In this document: in pieces, positions 45,016 to 53,332 of the stretch
Numbering within the stretch: the first letter of the stretch is position 1
Layout: each line of letters opens with the position of its first letter
DNA from: Dokdonia pacifica
GTDB lineage: Bacteria; Bacteroidota; Bacteroidia; Flavobacteriales; Flavobacteriaceae
Assembly: GCF_900188275.1 (NCBI RefSeq)
Contig: NZ_FZNY01000001.1
Coordinates: 620,001-684,000, forward strand
Direction: 5' to 3'
Length of the DNA: 64,000 bases
Translations under genes and position numbers: made by a program
Notes under the pieces: generated by a model
Seen by the model: only the letters and a program-made list of their open reading frames with translations
Told to the model about the DNA's origin: nothing
The model's database searches: none

Positions 45016-45861
45016 ATGAAAACAATTAATTTTTTAATCATACTCTTATCATTTAGTATAACAGTAACGGCTCAACAATCTTTTTTTGAAACTATAGATG
45101 CACATGGACCAGAGGCTAGATATCAAGTGTATGGTGATTTGTATAAAAATGACAAAGGAGAACCAGCAGCACAAGAGGTAACAACTTATAAAAACAAAAT
45201 TGAAAAACACCAATACCAAGGGCTTCCTTCTGGAATCACTATTTCTAAAGTTTTGGATGATGGCAAAACTGCATTGACAAATAACTACAATGGTATCAGT
45301 ATAAGCGCCATCAAGTATGTAGGATTTCCAAACACTTCAATCCTACACCATACAGGATACAATAGAGGATACGTTGCATTCGATAATTATGTCTTCTTAC
45401 TTCATGGTATATCTAAAGATCAAACCAGTTTTAGTGAAATACGATCTATCATGATTTTAGACGGAAGCGCATCAAAAACAGGAAAAAAGAAAAAGAAAGG
45501 AAAATTCTGGAAGCAACTTAAAGAAGCTGCACTTAATGAAAGACCAAGTGGTGAAGGTAGCAGTCCAGAGTATAAAGAATTAATGGCAAAAGATCCTGAA
45601 AAATTGGTAAGAGAGTATCTAAAGAAAATGAAAGCAAAACAGGATGCATACGTAATGACTTCTCAAGATGAAAAAAATCTTGAAATACTATATAACGGTG
45701 CAAAAGCAGACGATGCGTATGCTAAAAAGAAAAATGATGAGTATTGGGCAAGTGAAGAAGGGCAAGCTATCTTAAAAAACAGAGCGACTATAGACAAAAT
45801 GGAAGCAGAGCACTTACGTACATGCAGACTTGCTGTTTGTGATAATAGTGCACATAACTAA
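45016..45861 (+). CDS. Secreted protein of unknown function with polybasic tract
   Basis: I do not recognise this 281-residue protein. It has a signal peptide (FLIILLSFSITVTAQ), a first half of alternating strands (GITISKVLDDGKTALTNNYNGISISAIKYVGF), a polybasic tract KTGKKKKKGKFWKQLK near residue 160, and a charged helical second half (KLVREYLKKMKAKQDAY, KKKNDEYWASEEGQAIL). The two C-terminal cysteines (CRLAVC) could pair. No T9SS sorting signal is present, so it is probably periplasmic. Terminators on both sides make it a single-gene unit. Confidence 0.65.
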   Translation: MKTINFLIILLSFSITVTAQQSFFETIDAHGPEARYQVYGDLYKNDKGEPAAQEVTTYKNKIEKHQYQGLPSGITISKVLDDGKTALTNNYNGISISAIKYVGFPNTSILHHTGYNRGYVAFDNYVFLLHGISKDQTSFSEIRSIMILDGSASKTGKKKKKGKFWKQLKEAALNERPSGEGSSPEYKELMAKDPEKLVREYLKKMKAKQDAYVMTSQDEKNLEILYNGAKADDAYAKKKNDEYWASEEGQAILKNRATIDKMEAEHLRTCRLAVCDNSAHN

Positions 45862-45959
45862 TCGTAATTACATCAGAAAACTATTTGATTTAGAAATAGT
45901 AATAATTATGTCATCGCTTCAGACATCTATAAATAGAAGCATATTATCTCACTAAAACA

Positions 45960-45989
45960 AAAGCGGCTACTTTCTCAAGTAGCCGCTTT
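45960..45989. terminator. Bidirectional terminator
   Basis: Perfect 12-bp stem AAAGCGGCTACT/AGTAGCCGCTTT with a 6-base loop, between converging genes (the 281-residue protein gene and hppD). Confidence 0.85.
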
Positions 45990-46063
45990 ATTAGTATTTA
46001 TAAAGTATACGTTTTTCACGTAAGTGAAGTTTATAATAAGCTAGTCGACGTACGACCGCAAAA

Positions 46064-47224
46064 TTATAAAGTCCCCCTCTGTTCTTGTTCGCGTTCTATA
46101 GATTCAAAAAGGGCTTTAAAATTCCCTGCTCCAAAGCCTTTAGCTCCCATACGCTGAATTATTTCAAAAAACAAGGTTGGTCTATCTTCTAATGGTTTTG
46201 TAAAAATCTGAAGTAAATATCCATCTTCATCGGCATCTACAAGAATAGAGAGTTCTTGAAGTTTTTCAATATCTTCTTTCATTACCTTCATATGCTCTCC
46301 CAATCGCTGTGGGATATCATCATAATAGGTTTGTGGTGGCGGTGGTAAAAACTCAATACCACGCGCTTTTAATTGTGCTACTGTTTTAATAATATCATCA
46401 GTTGCCATCGCTAAGTGTTGTACACCAGCTCCTTCATAAAAATCAAGATATTCTTCTATTTGTGATTTTTTAGCAGCTTTGGCAGGTTCATTAATTGGAA
46501 ATTTAATACGCCCATTACCATTACTCATTACTTTACTCATTAATGCTGAGTATTCTGTATGAATTTGCTTGTCGTCAAATGATAAGAAGTTTACAAATCC
46601 CATAACTTCTTCATACCATTTTACCCAAGTATTCATTTGTCCCCATCCCACATTACCTACCATGTGATCTATATATTTCAATCCTGTAGGTGCAGGATTA
46701 TAGTCTGACTTCCATTCTCTAAATCCTGGCAGGAAAGTACCTTTGTAATTCTTACGCTCTACAAACATATGTACTGTCTCACCATAGGTATAAATACCAG
46801 CTCTTACTGTTTCACCATGTTCATCGGTTTCAACGGTAGGTTCCATATAAGACTTAGCACCTCTCTTGGTTGTTTCTTCATATGATTTGCGAGCATCATC
46901 TACCCATAAAGCAACTACTTTTACACCGTCTCCATGTTTTACAATATGATCATTAATAGGCGACTTACTATTAAGAGGTGTTGTTAAAACAATTTTGATC
47001 TTATCCTGTTTTAGCACATAACTCACTTCATCTCTAGATCCTGTCTCTAAGCCTTTATAAGCAAAAGATTGAAATCCAAAAGCTGTTTTATAAAAATGGG
47101 CTGCTTGTTTTGCATTCCCCACATAAAATTCAACATAGTCTGTACCTAATAAGGGTAAGAAATCTTGCGCTCCTTCAAATATTTTTTCCAGTCCGTAATT
47201 TACGGGTTGTATATCCTTACTCAT
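46064..47224 (-). CDS. hppD: 4-Hydroxyphenylpyruvate dioxygenase
   Basis: This non-haem Fe(II) enzyme of tyrosine catabolism turns 4-hydroxyphenylpyruvate into homogentisate. The 386-residue, two-VOC-domain protein shows iron ligands in LKYIDHMVGNV and GVQHLAMATDDI and the C-terminal glutamate in PTLFFEIIQRMGAKGFGAGNFKALF. It overlaps the upstream CCC-motif gene by 4 bases (ATGA) and lies 613 bp from hmgA, which encodes the next step of the pathway. Confidence 0.96.
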   Translation of the reverse strand: MSKDIQPVNYGLEKIFEGAQDFLPLLGTDYVEFYVGNAKQAAHFYKTAFGFQSFAYKGLETGSRDEVSYVLKQDKIKIVLTTPLNSKSPINDHIVKHGDGVKVVALWVDDARKSYEETTKRGAKSYMEPTVETDEHGETVRAGIYTYGETVHMFVERKNYKGTFLPGFREWKSDYNPAPTGLKYIDHMVGNVGWGQMNTWVKWYEEVMGFVNFLSFDDKQIHTEYSALMSKVMSNGNGRIKFPINEPAKAAKKSQIEEYLDFYEGAGVQHLAMATDDIIKTVAQLKARGIEFLPPPPQTYYDDIPQRLGEHMKVMKEDIEKLQELSILVDADEDGYLLQIFTKPLEDRPTLFFEIIQRMGAKGFGAGNFKALFESIEREQEQRGTL

Positions 47225-47748
47225 TCTATTTCGTTTTCTATGGTTTCTATTTCTTTTATTTCTTTACTATTCGTCGAATCTATCATCAACGTATCTTTTT
47301 CTATAATTCCTATTTCTTCTATTTCATACTCAACATCATTATTAATATATAAGGTATCTAAACCTTCCTCATCATAATCATAGGTTGTTTCATTTATATC
47401 AAAAGGAGTTCCTTCATCTATAGCATCATATATATTATAAAAAAGTGTTCCAAATAATATTAAAAACACAATGAGCATACATACAACCAATCCATTAAAT
47501 ACTACAGAAATGATATTAAGTATTTTCCCCACCGAAACATTGCTTCTAGTAGCATCTGAATATTTTTCTGGGTTTTCTTTATATATTTTTAAACTCTTAT
47601 TAGCGGTTACAATTCCAACTATAGAAACTACTAAAGGAACGACAGCTGTAATTCCAGAGGCAACACAACATCCGCCTACACCCACTACAATACCTATGAT
47701 TCCTAATACTAATGCTAGTGGATCTGCCGGTAATTTATTTTCTGACAT
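47221..47748 (-). CDS. CCC-motif membrane protein
   Basis: This 175-residue membrane protein has a first hydrophobic hairpin rich in small residues (LALVLGIIGIVVGVGGCCVASGITAVVPLVVSIVGIV), a short loop (KSLKIYKENPEKYSD), a second strong helix (GLVVCMLIVFLILFGTLFYNIYDAI), and a very acidic C-terminal tail. The GGCC pattern is that of the CCC-motif membrane protein family of Flavobacteriaceae, function unknown. Translational coupling (4-base overlap) with hppD is notable for a membrane protein next to a cytosolic catabolic enzyme. Confidence 0.75.
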   Translation of the reverse strand: MSENKLPADPLALVLGIIGIVVGVGGCCVASGITAVVPLVVSIVGIVTANKSLKIYKENPEKYSDATRSNVSVGKILNIISVVFNGLVVCMLIVFLILFGTLFYNIYDAIDEGTPFDINETTYDYDEEGLDTLYINNDVEYEIEEIGIIEKDTLMIDSTNSKEIKEIETIENEIE

Positions 47749-47760
47749 GTATGTTTATTT

Positions 47761-47818
47761 TATACGCTTTCGTACTTCGACTAACTCAGTATGAACTTCA
47801 CTTGCGTGAAAGCGTATA
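47761..47818. repeat. Composite repeat: iterated palindrome split by a second repeat
   Basis: TATACGCTTTCG at 47761-47772 and its mate CGTGAAAGCGTATA at 47805-47818 are separated by a 32-base insert with a CTTCGACTAACTCAGT core. That core resembles a dispersed repeat often seen in Bacteroidota. Confidence 0.6.
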
Positions 47819-47837
47819 CTTATTTTTTACAATTAAT

Positions 47838-48998
47838 TTAGTGATCTAACCACGATTTGTGATAACCCTCATCCGCAATTCCCATGGCTGCTTCACAAAC
47901 TTTTAAAGGCTTGAAGGTATCTACCATGACCGCCAATTCTTCGGTGCCTTCTTTTCCTATACTCTTCTCTACCGTACCTGGGTGTGGACCATGAGGAATT
48001 CCCGCAGGATGCAGTGATATATGACCAGCTTCTACATCTGATCGACTCATAAAATCTCCATCTACATAGTACAATACCTCATCACTATCTATATTACTAT
48101 GGTTATAGGGTGCAGGAATACTGTCTGGATGATAATCATATTTACGAGGCACAAAACTACACACAACAAAGGCATCGGTTTCAAAAGTTTGATGTACAGG
48201 AGGCGGTTGATGAATTCTTCCTGTAATAGGTTCAAAATCATGAATGCTAAATGCATATGGATAGTTATATCCATCATATCCTACCACATCAAAAGGATGA
48301 GATGCATATACCATTTCAAAAACATCATCTTGTTTCTTTACTTTGATTAGGAAATCTCCTTTTTCATCATTAGTTTCTAACTCATATGGCTGACGTAAAT
48401 CACGCTCACAAAATGGAGAGTGTTCTAACAATTGTCCAAACCAGTTACGATAACGTTTTGGCGTATAGATAGGCCTGCGAGATTCTACAATAAAAAGCCT
48501 ATTATCTTCTGTGTCAAAGTCTATTTTATAAATCACGCCTCGCGGAATTAATAAATAGTCTCCATACTTAAAATCTAAATTTCCTAGGTGTGTTCGTAAT
48601 TTCCCAGAACCTTTGTGTATAAAAATTAACTCATCGGCATCTGTATTTTTATAAAAATAGTCCTGAGTCCTTTGCTTGGGTGCAGCTAAAATAATTGTAC
48701 AATCACTATTGGTAAGTACGGGTTTACGGCTTTCCAAATAATCTTGTTCTGGAGCGATTTGAAACCCTCTAAAACGATAGGATTTTATACTATTTTCCAG
48801 AGCGATTTTAGGCGCTACAGAATATTGCTTACGAATTTCTTTGACCTGTGTAGGTCGTTGCATGTGATAACTATTGGTACTCATTCCATCAAAACCAATG
48901 GTTCCAAATAATTGTTCTGAGTACAACTCTCCGTTGGGTTTACGGAACTGTGTATGACGTTTAGGAGGAATCTCTCCTAGTCTATGATAAAAAGGCAT
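47838..48998 (-). CDS. hmgA: Homogentisate 1,2-dioxygenase
   Basis: This enzyme opens the ring of homogentisate to give maleylacetoacetate. The 386-residue protein carries the conserved N-terminal block MPFYHRLGEIPPKRHTQFRKPNG and the cupin-type iron site near the C terminus: NSNIDSDEVLYYVDGDFMSR, then HISLHPAGIPHGPHPG. It is upstream of the CCC-motif gene and hppD on the same strand, with a composite repeat in the 89-bp gap. The three may form one transcript, with the gene order reversed relative to the pathway. Confidence 0.96.
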   Translation of the reverse strand: MPFYHRLGEIPPKRHTQFRKPNGELYSEQLFGTIGFDGMSTNSYHMQRPTQVKEIRKQYSVAPKIALENSIKSYRFRGFQIAPEQDYLESRKPVLTNSDCTIILAAPKQRTQDYFYKNTDADELIFIHKGSGKLRTHLGNLDFKYGDYLLIPRGVIYKIDFDTEDNRLFIVESRRPIYTPKRYRNWFGQLLEHSPFCERDLRQPYELETNDEKGDFLIKVKKQDDVFEMVYASHPFDVVGYDGYNYPYAFSIHDFEPITGRIHQPPPVHQTFETDAFVVCSFVPRKYDYHPDSIPAPYNHSNIDSDEVLYYVDGDFMSRSDVEAGHISLHPAGIPHGPHPGTVEKSIGKEGTEELAVMVDTFKPLKVCEAAMGIADEGYHKSWLDH

Positions 48999-49165
48999 GG
49001 TACTGTAAAATTTAGATTGCTTTAAAGTTACTTAAAATCAGGCAATCAAAGGCTATTCTGGATTTCTCTTAATGAGAAATTTCAGTAATAAAGGTAAGTA
49101 TGTCCAACTTTTACTTGACATCGAGGTAAAGATACGAGTTTTTTATACGTCTTCGACAGTACATT

Positions 49166-49236
49166 TATACGCTTTACCGCTGCGCTCTCCTTTTCAGTCG
49201 TGAATCTCGTAAACTTTGCTTTCGCGAAAGCGTATA
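49166..49236. repeat. Composite repeat (contains palindrome copy 13)
   Basis: TATACGCTTTACCGCTGCGC at the left and a full GCTTTCGCGAAAGC (49218-49231) followed by GTATA at the right bracket about 32 bases. The left part is similar in reverse complement to the right end of the element at 44802-44889. Confidence 0.65.
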
Positions 49237-49252
49237 AAGCAAGATTATTTTT

Positions 49253-50362
49253 CTAAAACTCAAACCGTAATTGCACATCAATTTCCTTTTCTTCAGGTTC
49301 GGTCTTTGTTTTTTTCTTATCTTCTGTATTCAAATTAGAAAGCGAAATCCCCAATAACCGAACACTGTCTTTCATTTTATCCTGATACAATAACTCTTTG
49401 GCAGTTTCTAGAATAATATCTTTAGAGCGTATATAATAATCAAGTGTTCTACTTCGTGTCTGAAGAGTAAAATCAGAATATTTAATTTTAAGAGTGATTG
49501 TCTTACCTGCTACTTTACTTTTAGATAATCTCTTTTCTACTTCGGAAGCAATATGATCCAAACGTTCTATCATAAATACTTCTGAGGTAATATTTTCAGA
49601 AAATGTACGCTCTGCAGCAAGTGATTTACGAATTCGGTTAGGTTTTACCTGACTGTATTGAATGCCTCTTACAATATCATAATAATAGGCACCACTTTTA
49701 CCAAAATGCTGTTCCAGATATTCCTTAGACTTCTTTTTCATATCTAGCCCCGTAAAAATGCCTTTTTGATACATCTTTTCAGCAGTGACTTTTCCAATAC
49801 CATAAAACTTTCGAATATCCAGTGTTTCTAAAAAAGCAACTACTTCTTCAGGAGGAATGGTTTTTTGACCATTAGGTTTATTAATATCACTGGCAACTTT
49901 AGCAACAAATTTATTAATACTTATTCCTGCTGAAGCATTCAATCCTGTTTTCTCTTTGATTTTTTGGCGTATCCAAGTAGCGATTACCGTAGCACTAGGC
50001 ATCCCGACTTTATTCTCCGTTACATCCAGGTACGCTTCGTCTAGAGATAGTGGTTCTACAAGGTCTGTATACTCATGAAAGATTTCTCGTATTTGTTTAG
50101 AAACCTCATTATATCTAGCAAAATCAGAGCGCACAAAAATAAGCTCTGGACACAACTTACGAGCCAATACTCCACTCATTGCACTGCGTACTCCAAATTT
50201 ACGCGCCTCATAACTTGCCGCACTTACCACACCTCGATCACCTCCTCCACCTACTGCAATAGCTTTCCCTCGCAAACTAGGGTCATCTAGCTGCGCTACA
50301 GAGGCATAAAATGCGTCCATATCTACATGAATAATTTTGCGTATTGGGAGCGAGGTTTCCAT
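49253..50362 (-). CDS. dinB: DNA polymerase IV (Y-family)
   Basis: This translesion polymerase shows the Y-family catalytic motifs HVDMDAFYASVAQ, SAASYEARKFGVRSAM and LSLDEAYLDVT, then the thumb and little-finger regions (GIGKVTAEKMYQKG, LAAERTFSEN). From the likely ATG at 50362 it has about 369 residues; an adjacent ATG at 50365 and a TTG at 50398 are alternatives. The C-terminal tail KTKTEPEEKEIDVQLRFEF looks like a clamp-binding or regulatory end. It is divergent from the NAD-binding gene, and no LexA-type box was evident between them. Confidence 0.93.
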   Translation of the reverse strand: METSLPIRKIIHVDMDAFYASVAQLDDPSLRGKAIAVGGGGDRGVVSAASYEARKFGVRSAMSGVLARKLCPELIFVRSDFARYNEVSKQIREIFHEYTDLVEPLSLDEAYLDVTENKVGMPSATVIATWIRQKIKEKTGLNASAGISINKFVAKVASDINKPNGQKTIPPEEVVAFLETLDIRKFYGIGKVTAEKMYQKGIFTGLDMKKKSKEYLEQHFGKSGAYYYDIVRGIQYSQVKPNRIRKSLAAERTFSENITSEVFMIERLDHIASEVEKRLSKSKVAGKTITLKIKYSDFTLQTRSRTLDYYIRSKDIILETAKELLYQDKMKDSVRLLGISLSNLNTEDKKKTKTEPEEKEIDVQLRFEF

Positions 50363-50407
50363 CATTTGCAAGGTACGGATTAGCCTAGAAGTTATCAATA
50401 GATATTG

Positions 50408-50415
50408 TACATTTG
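50408..50415 (+). promoter_or_regulatory. Candidate -7 element of the NAD-binding protein gene
   Basis: TACATTTG fits TAnnTTTG exactly and ends 5 bases before the ATG, so the message would be leaderless or almost so. Confidence 0.45.
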
Positions 50416-50419
50416 AGAT

Positions 50420-51088
50420 ATGCCAAAAACAGCCATCATATTAGGAGCAACAGGACTTACAGGAGGCCTCTTAACAGAACTCCTTATCAATGATGCTAAC
50501 TATTCAAAAATCAAACTCTTTACTCGAAGACCTACTGGGTTTTCTGACCCAAAGATCGAAGAGATTCAATGTGATTTACTCCATCTTGAGGCTTCAAAAA
50601 AAGACTTTACTGGCGATGTGATTTTTTGCTGTATTGGCACTACAAAAGCTAAAACACCTGATAGAGATTTATATTATAAGATTGATTATGGGATACCAAT
50701 GGTAGCAGCTCAACTAGCAAAAGAAAATAATATCGATGCATTTATGGTAATTTCTTCTGTTGGCACCTCAGATAAAAGTCCTTTTTTCTACGTACGCACC
50801 AAAGGCCAGATGGAACGGGATATTTTAAAACTAGGAATCCCAAATACCTATATCATGAAACCGGCTTTTATTAATGGACGGCCGGATGAAGATAGAAAAG
50901 GGGAAAAAGGCCTTAAATTCTTAATGAAAGTTACCGACTTTTTTATGATTGGCCCGCTTAAAAAATATAGATCTACGCAAGCATTACAAATTGCAAAAGC
51001 CATGGCATATCTAGGAATACATCACCATAAAGAGGCCAATATTAGCAATGCCCAAATCAAAATAGTAAGTCATCAATATGAATCTTAA
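50420..51088 (+). CDS. NAD(P)-binding protein, atypical short-chain dehydrogenase type
   Basis: This 222-residue protein has an N-terminal Rossmann dinucleotide loop GATGLTGGLLTELL and the strand VIFCCIGTTKAKT. The region MVISSVGTSDKSPFFYVRTKGQMERDI is like the HTATIP2/NmrA-type proteins, with a conserved YxxxK equivalent (YVRTK). The substrate is unknown. It overlaps the next gene by 11 bases, so translation of the two is linked. Confidence 0.82.
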   Translation: MPKTAIILGATGLTGGLLTELLINDANYSKIKLFTRRPTGFSDPKIEEIQCDLLHLEASKKDFTGDVIFCCIGTTKAKTPDRDLYYKIDYGIPMVAAQLAKENNIDAFMVISSVGTSDKSPFFYVRTKGQMERDILKLGIPNTYIMKPAFINGRPDEDRKGEKGLKFLMKVTDFFMIGPLKKYRSTQALQIAKAMAYLGIHHHKEANISNAQIKIVSHQYES

Positions 51089-51998
51089 TCAAATAACTAT
51101 TCCCGCTGTAGATGTAGAAGTATCTGTAGCCTTTTATAAAAAACTAGGCTTAAAAATAATTGTACATGTACCAGCGCAATATGCACGTTTTGAATGCCCA
51201 GATGGAGATAGTACATTTTCTATTCATAAAGTAGATACATTACAAACTGGTGATGGCGTGATGGTTTATTTTGAAATTGAAAACCTAGATCAAAAGGTTG
51301 AAGAGTTTCAAAATTTGAATCTCCATGGAGACACGACTATTTTTGACCTTCTCCCCACTGATCAACCATGGTTATGGAGAGAAGCCAGACTAAAAGACCC
51401 AGATGGCAATCAACTTATACTATATTATGCGGGTGATAACAGAAAAAATCCGCCATGGAGAATAGAGGAAGATAAGGTTGAAACTATAGAAGATTCTCAC
51501 CTTCGCGGGAATGAAAGTAACTCTTTAGAAATCGAACGTAAATTTTTAGTTACTTCAGATGCTTTTAAAAAAGAAGCACATACGCAAACACGGATCAAAC
51601 AAGGATACCTCAGTACCGATCCTGAACGTACGGTGCGCGTTCGTATTAAAGGAGAGAAAGGGTTTTTGACCATAAAAGGCAAATCAAATGAAACAGGTAC
51701 CACGCGTGTGGAGGTGGAGGAAGAGATTGCTTTCGCGAAAGCGGAAACACTCCTCAAATTATGTCTATCTGGAATTATAGACAAAACTCGATATGAGGTC
51801 ACTATAGGTCATCACACATGGGAAGTAGATGAATTTTATGGAGATAGTACGGGATTGCTACTCGCTGAAATAGAACTCTCCAATGAAAACGAATCTTTTA
51901 CAAAACCCACATGGATTGGAAAAGAAGTGACTGCTGATAAAAAATATTACAATTCTTATATTAGTATGCATCCATTCAATACTTGGAATAAAAAATAA
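51078..51998 (+). CDS. VOC-CYTH fusion protein
   Basis: This 306-residue protein has two domains. Residues 1-120 are a vicinal-oxygen-chelate (glyoxalase/bleomycin-resistance) domain: NQITIPAVDVEVSVAFYKKLGLKI, LKDPDGNQLILYYAGD. Residues 150-306 are a CYTH (triphosphate tunnel) domain beginning EIERKFLVTSDAF, with TRIKQGYLSTDPERTVRVRIKGEKGFLTIKG, VEVEEEI and WEVDEFYG. CYTH enzymes bind Mg and polyphosphates. The linker (EDSHLRGNESNSL) is encoded by a dispersed repeat at 51493-51517, so the fusion probably arose through it. AFAKA in the CYTH part comes from the iterated palindrome. Confidence 0.85.
   Translation: MNLNQITIPAVDVEVSVAFYKKLGLKIIVHVPAQYARFECPDGDSTFSIHKVDTLQTGDGVMVYFEIENLDQKVEEFQNLNLHGDTTIFDLLPTDQPWLWREARLKDPDGNQLILYYAGDNRKNPPWRIEEDKVETIEDSHLRGNESNSLEIERKFLVTSDAFKKEAHTQTRIKQGYLSTDPERTVRVRIKGEKGFLTIKGKSNETGTTRVEVEEEIAFAKAETLLKLCLSGIIDKTRYEVTIGHHTWEVDEFYGDSTGLLLAEIELSNENESFTKPTWIGKEVTADKKYYNSYISMHPFNTWNKK
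51493..51517. repeat. Dispersed stem-loop repeat inside the fusion linker
   Basis: ATTCTCACCTTCGCGGGAAT has pairing ends ATTCTC/GGGAAT and a CCTTCGC centre like the decayed elements near 4990 and 5034. Translated in frame it gives the linker SHLRGNE. Confidence 0.5.
51729..51742. repeat. Iterated palindrome, copy 14 (inside the VOC-CYTH gene)
   Basis: Perfect 14-bp palindrome read as AFAKA in the CYTH domain. Confidence 0.9.
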
Positions 51999-52018
51999 CT
52001 AACAAAACATCTTTTATT

Positions 52019-52519
52019 ATGAAATCGCTTATCCCATTTTGTTGTCTATTATTTATGTGTATTTCTTGTGTTCAAAACACACCAGAGAAAGAAGAAGTAA
52101 TTATTGAAAAAGAGATGGTTGAGAAAAAGGTTTCTGTAGCTTCTCAAATAGCAAAATTAAAAGCAGATGGTTTTCAAATTTTTGATTATGTAGATGATGC
52201 CACTGGAGATACCGTAATCATGCAACAGTATTATATGGCTTTCCTAAAGAAGGGTCCTAATCGCGATCAATCGGAAGAAGAAGCTGCCAAACTACAAGAA
52301 GCACATCAAGCGCATTTAGGGCGTATGTATGAATTAGGATATGCAGATATTTCAGGACCTTTTGGAGATGATGGAGACTTAAGAGGTATGACAGTATATA
52401 ATGTTCCTACCCTTAAAATGGCAGATAGTCTAGCAAATCTAGACCCAATGATGAAAGCTGGAAGGCTTATGGTTGAGATCAAACCTTGGTGGGCTGGAAA
52501 AGGATATCCGTTGCGGTAA
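52019..52519 (+). CDS. YCII-related lipoprotein
   Basis: This 166-residue lipoprotein (lipobox FMCISC) has a charged linker (KEEVIIEKEMVEKKV) and a C-terminal YCII-related domain, a dimeric alpha/beta-barrel (ferredoxin-like) fold. Diagnostic stretches are MQQYYMAFLKKGPNRDQSEEEAAKLQEAHQAHLGRMYELGYADISGPFGDDGDLRGMTVY and MKAGRLMVEIKPWW. YCII proteins may bind small molecules, but no reaction is known. Exported YCII domains are less usual. It follows the VOC-CYTH gene by 20 bp. Confidence 0.82.
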   Translation: MKSLIPFCCLLFMCISCVQNTPEKEEVIIEKEMVEKKVSVASQIAKLKADGFQIFDYVDDATGDTVIMQQYYMAFLKKGPNRDQSEEEAAKLQEAHQAHLGRMYELGYADISGPFGDDGDLRGMTVYNVPTLKMADSLANLDPMMKAGRLMVEIKPWWAGKGYPLR

Positions 52520-52549
52520 AAATAGATTTTATGTTAATTGAACAGTACC

Positions 52550-53305
52550 TTAATCATATTTATACTTTTCATCTAATTCTTTAAATTCCTTTACGGCATT
52601 TCTTCCTAATTCTGTGAATATTTTCAAAAAAACCTCATAGTCAGAAGCTTTAAAAATATCCAAAGGTAAGTCACCATAATATTCATCAAGATTCACTAAC
52701 TTATTTTCAAGTGGTAGTATTGGAAATTCATATTTATAATTTTCCATTTCAAGTAAGAATGACATGGGAAAAAAACCTTGGACATGACTTAATTCATTTA
52801 GAATATTCCTAACAGAATAATACTTACTTCTATCATCTTTATTCAAATCATCAAACCATTCTACTATATTATAATCTTTACCAACAGAGTGAGAAATATT
52901 CATAGTTTTATAGAAATACTTAGAATACCAACTTTCAAAAAATTCATTTTGAAAACTTTGCCAACTTAATAATTTTATATTTGTCAAATTAGCAGATTCA
53001 ATTGAGCCAGATTGAAAATCACTTGTAGTTATAATTATACCAATATTTGCCCCTAAATCATTTGTAACTGTCCTAAATCCGTGTATAATATTTTGAGGAA
53101 TGTTAGATTTCCAGTGTTTACATTCACAAATTATAGAGTATTTTCTTCCTTTTACATTCTCCTCTGCATAAACATCTATTTCTACTTTCCCTCTTACTGA
53201 TTTTAAAATTTTCTCAACCTCTACTTGGAATCCACATTTTTCAAGAATATCTCCAACTTTATTTTGTAAATCTCTCCAAGTTTCTGGTAATGAATTAGTA
53301 ATCAT
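52550..53305 (-). CDS. Mrr-like restriction endonuclease-fold protein
   Basis: This 251-residue protein has an N-terminal PD-(D/E)xK nuclease domain of the Mrr/restriction-endonuclease type. Catalytic residues D44 (GKVEIDVYAEE), E61 and K63 (SIICECKHWKS) are all present, followed by IIHGFRTVTNDLGANIGIIITTSDF. The C-terminal half (NEFFESWYSKYFYKTMN onward) is unassigned and could choose the target. It looks more AT-rich than its neighbours and lies 27 bp after the RES toxin on the same strand, suggesting a small defence-type unit. A housekeeping nuclease role is also possible. Confidence 0.8.
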   Translation of the reverse strand: MITNSLPETWRDLQNKVGDILEKCGFQVEVEKILKSVRGKVEIDVYAEENVKGRKYSIICECKHWKSNIPQNIIHGFRTVTNDLGANIGIIITTSDFQSGSIESANLTNIKLLSWQSFQNEFFESWYSKYFYKTMNISHSVGKDYNIVEWFDDLNKDDRSKYYSVRNILNELSHVQGFFPMSFLLEMENYKYEFPILPLENKLVNLDEYYGDLPLDIFKASDYEVFLKIFTELGRNAVKEFKELDEKYKYD

Positions 53306-53332
53306 TTCTCTGTATTAAATTTTATCTTCTAA

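Noticed and set aside
49140-49165. Extra CTTCGACAGTAC fragment next to the composite repeat
   Set aside because: Resembles the insert of the element at 47761 but is too short to delimit as a separate copy.
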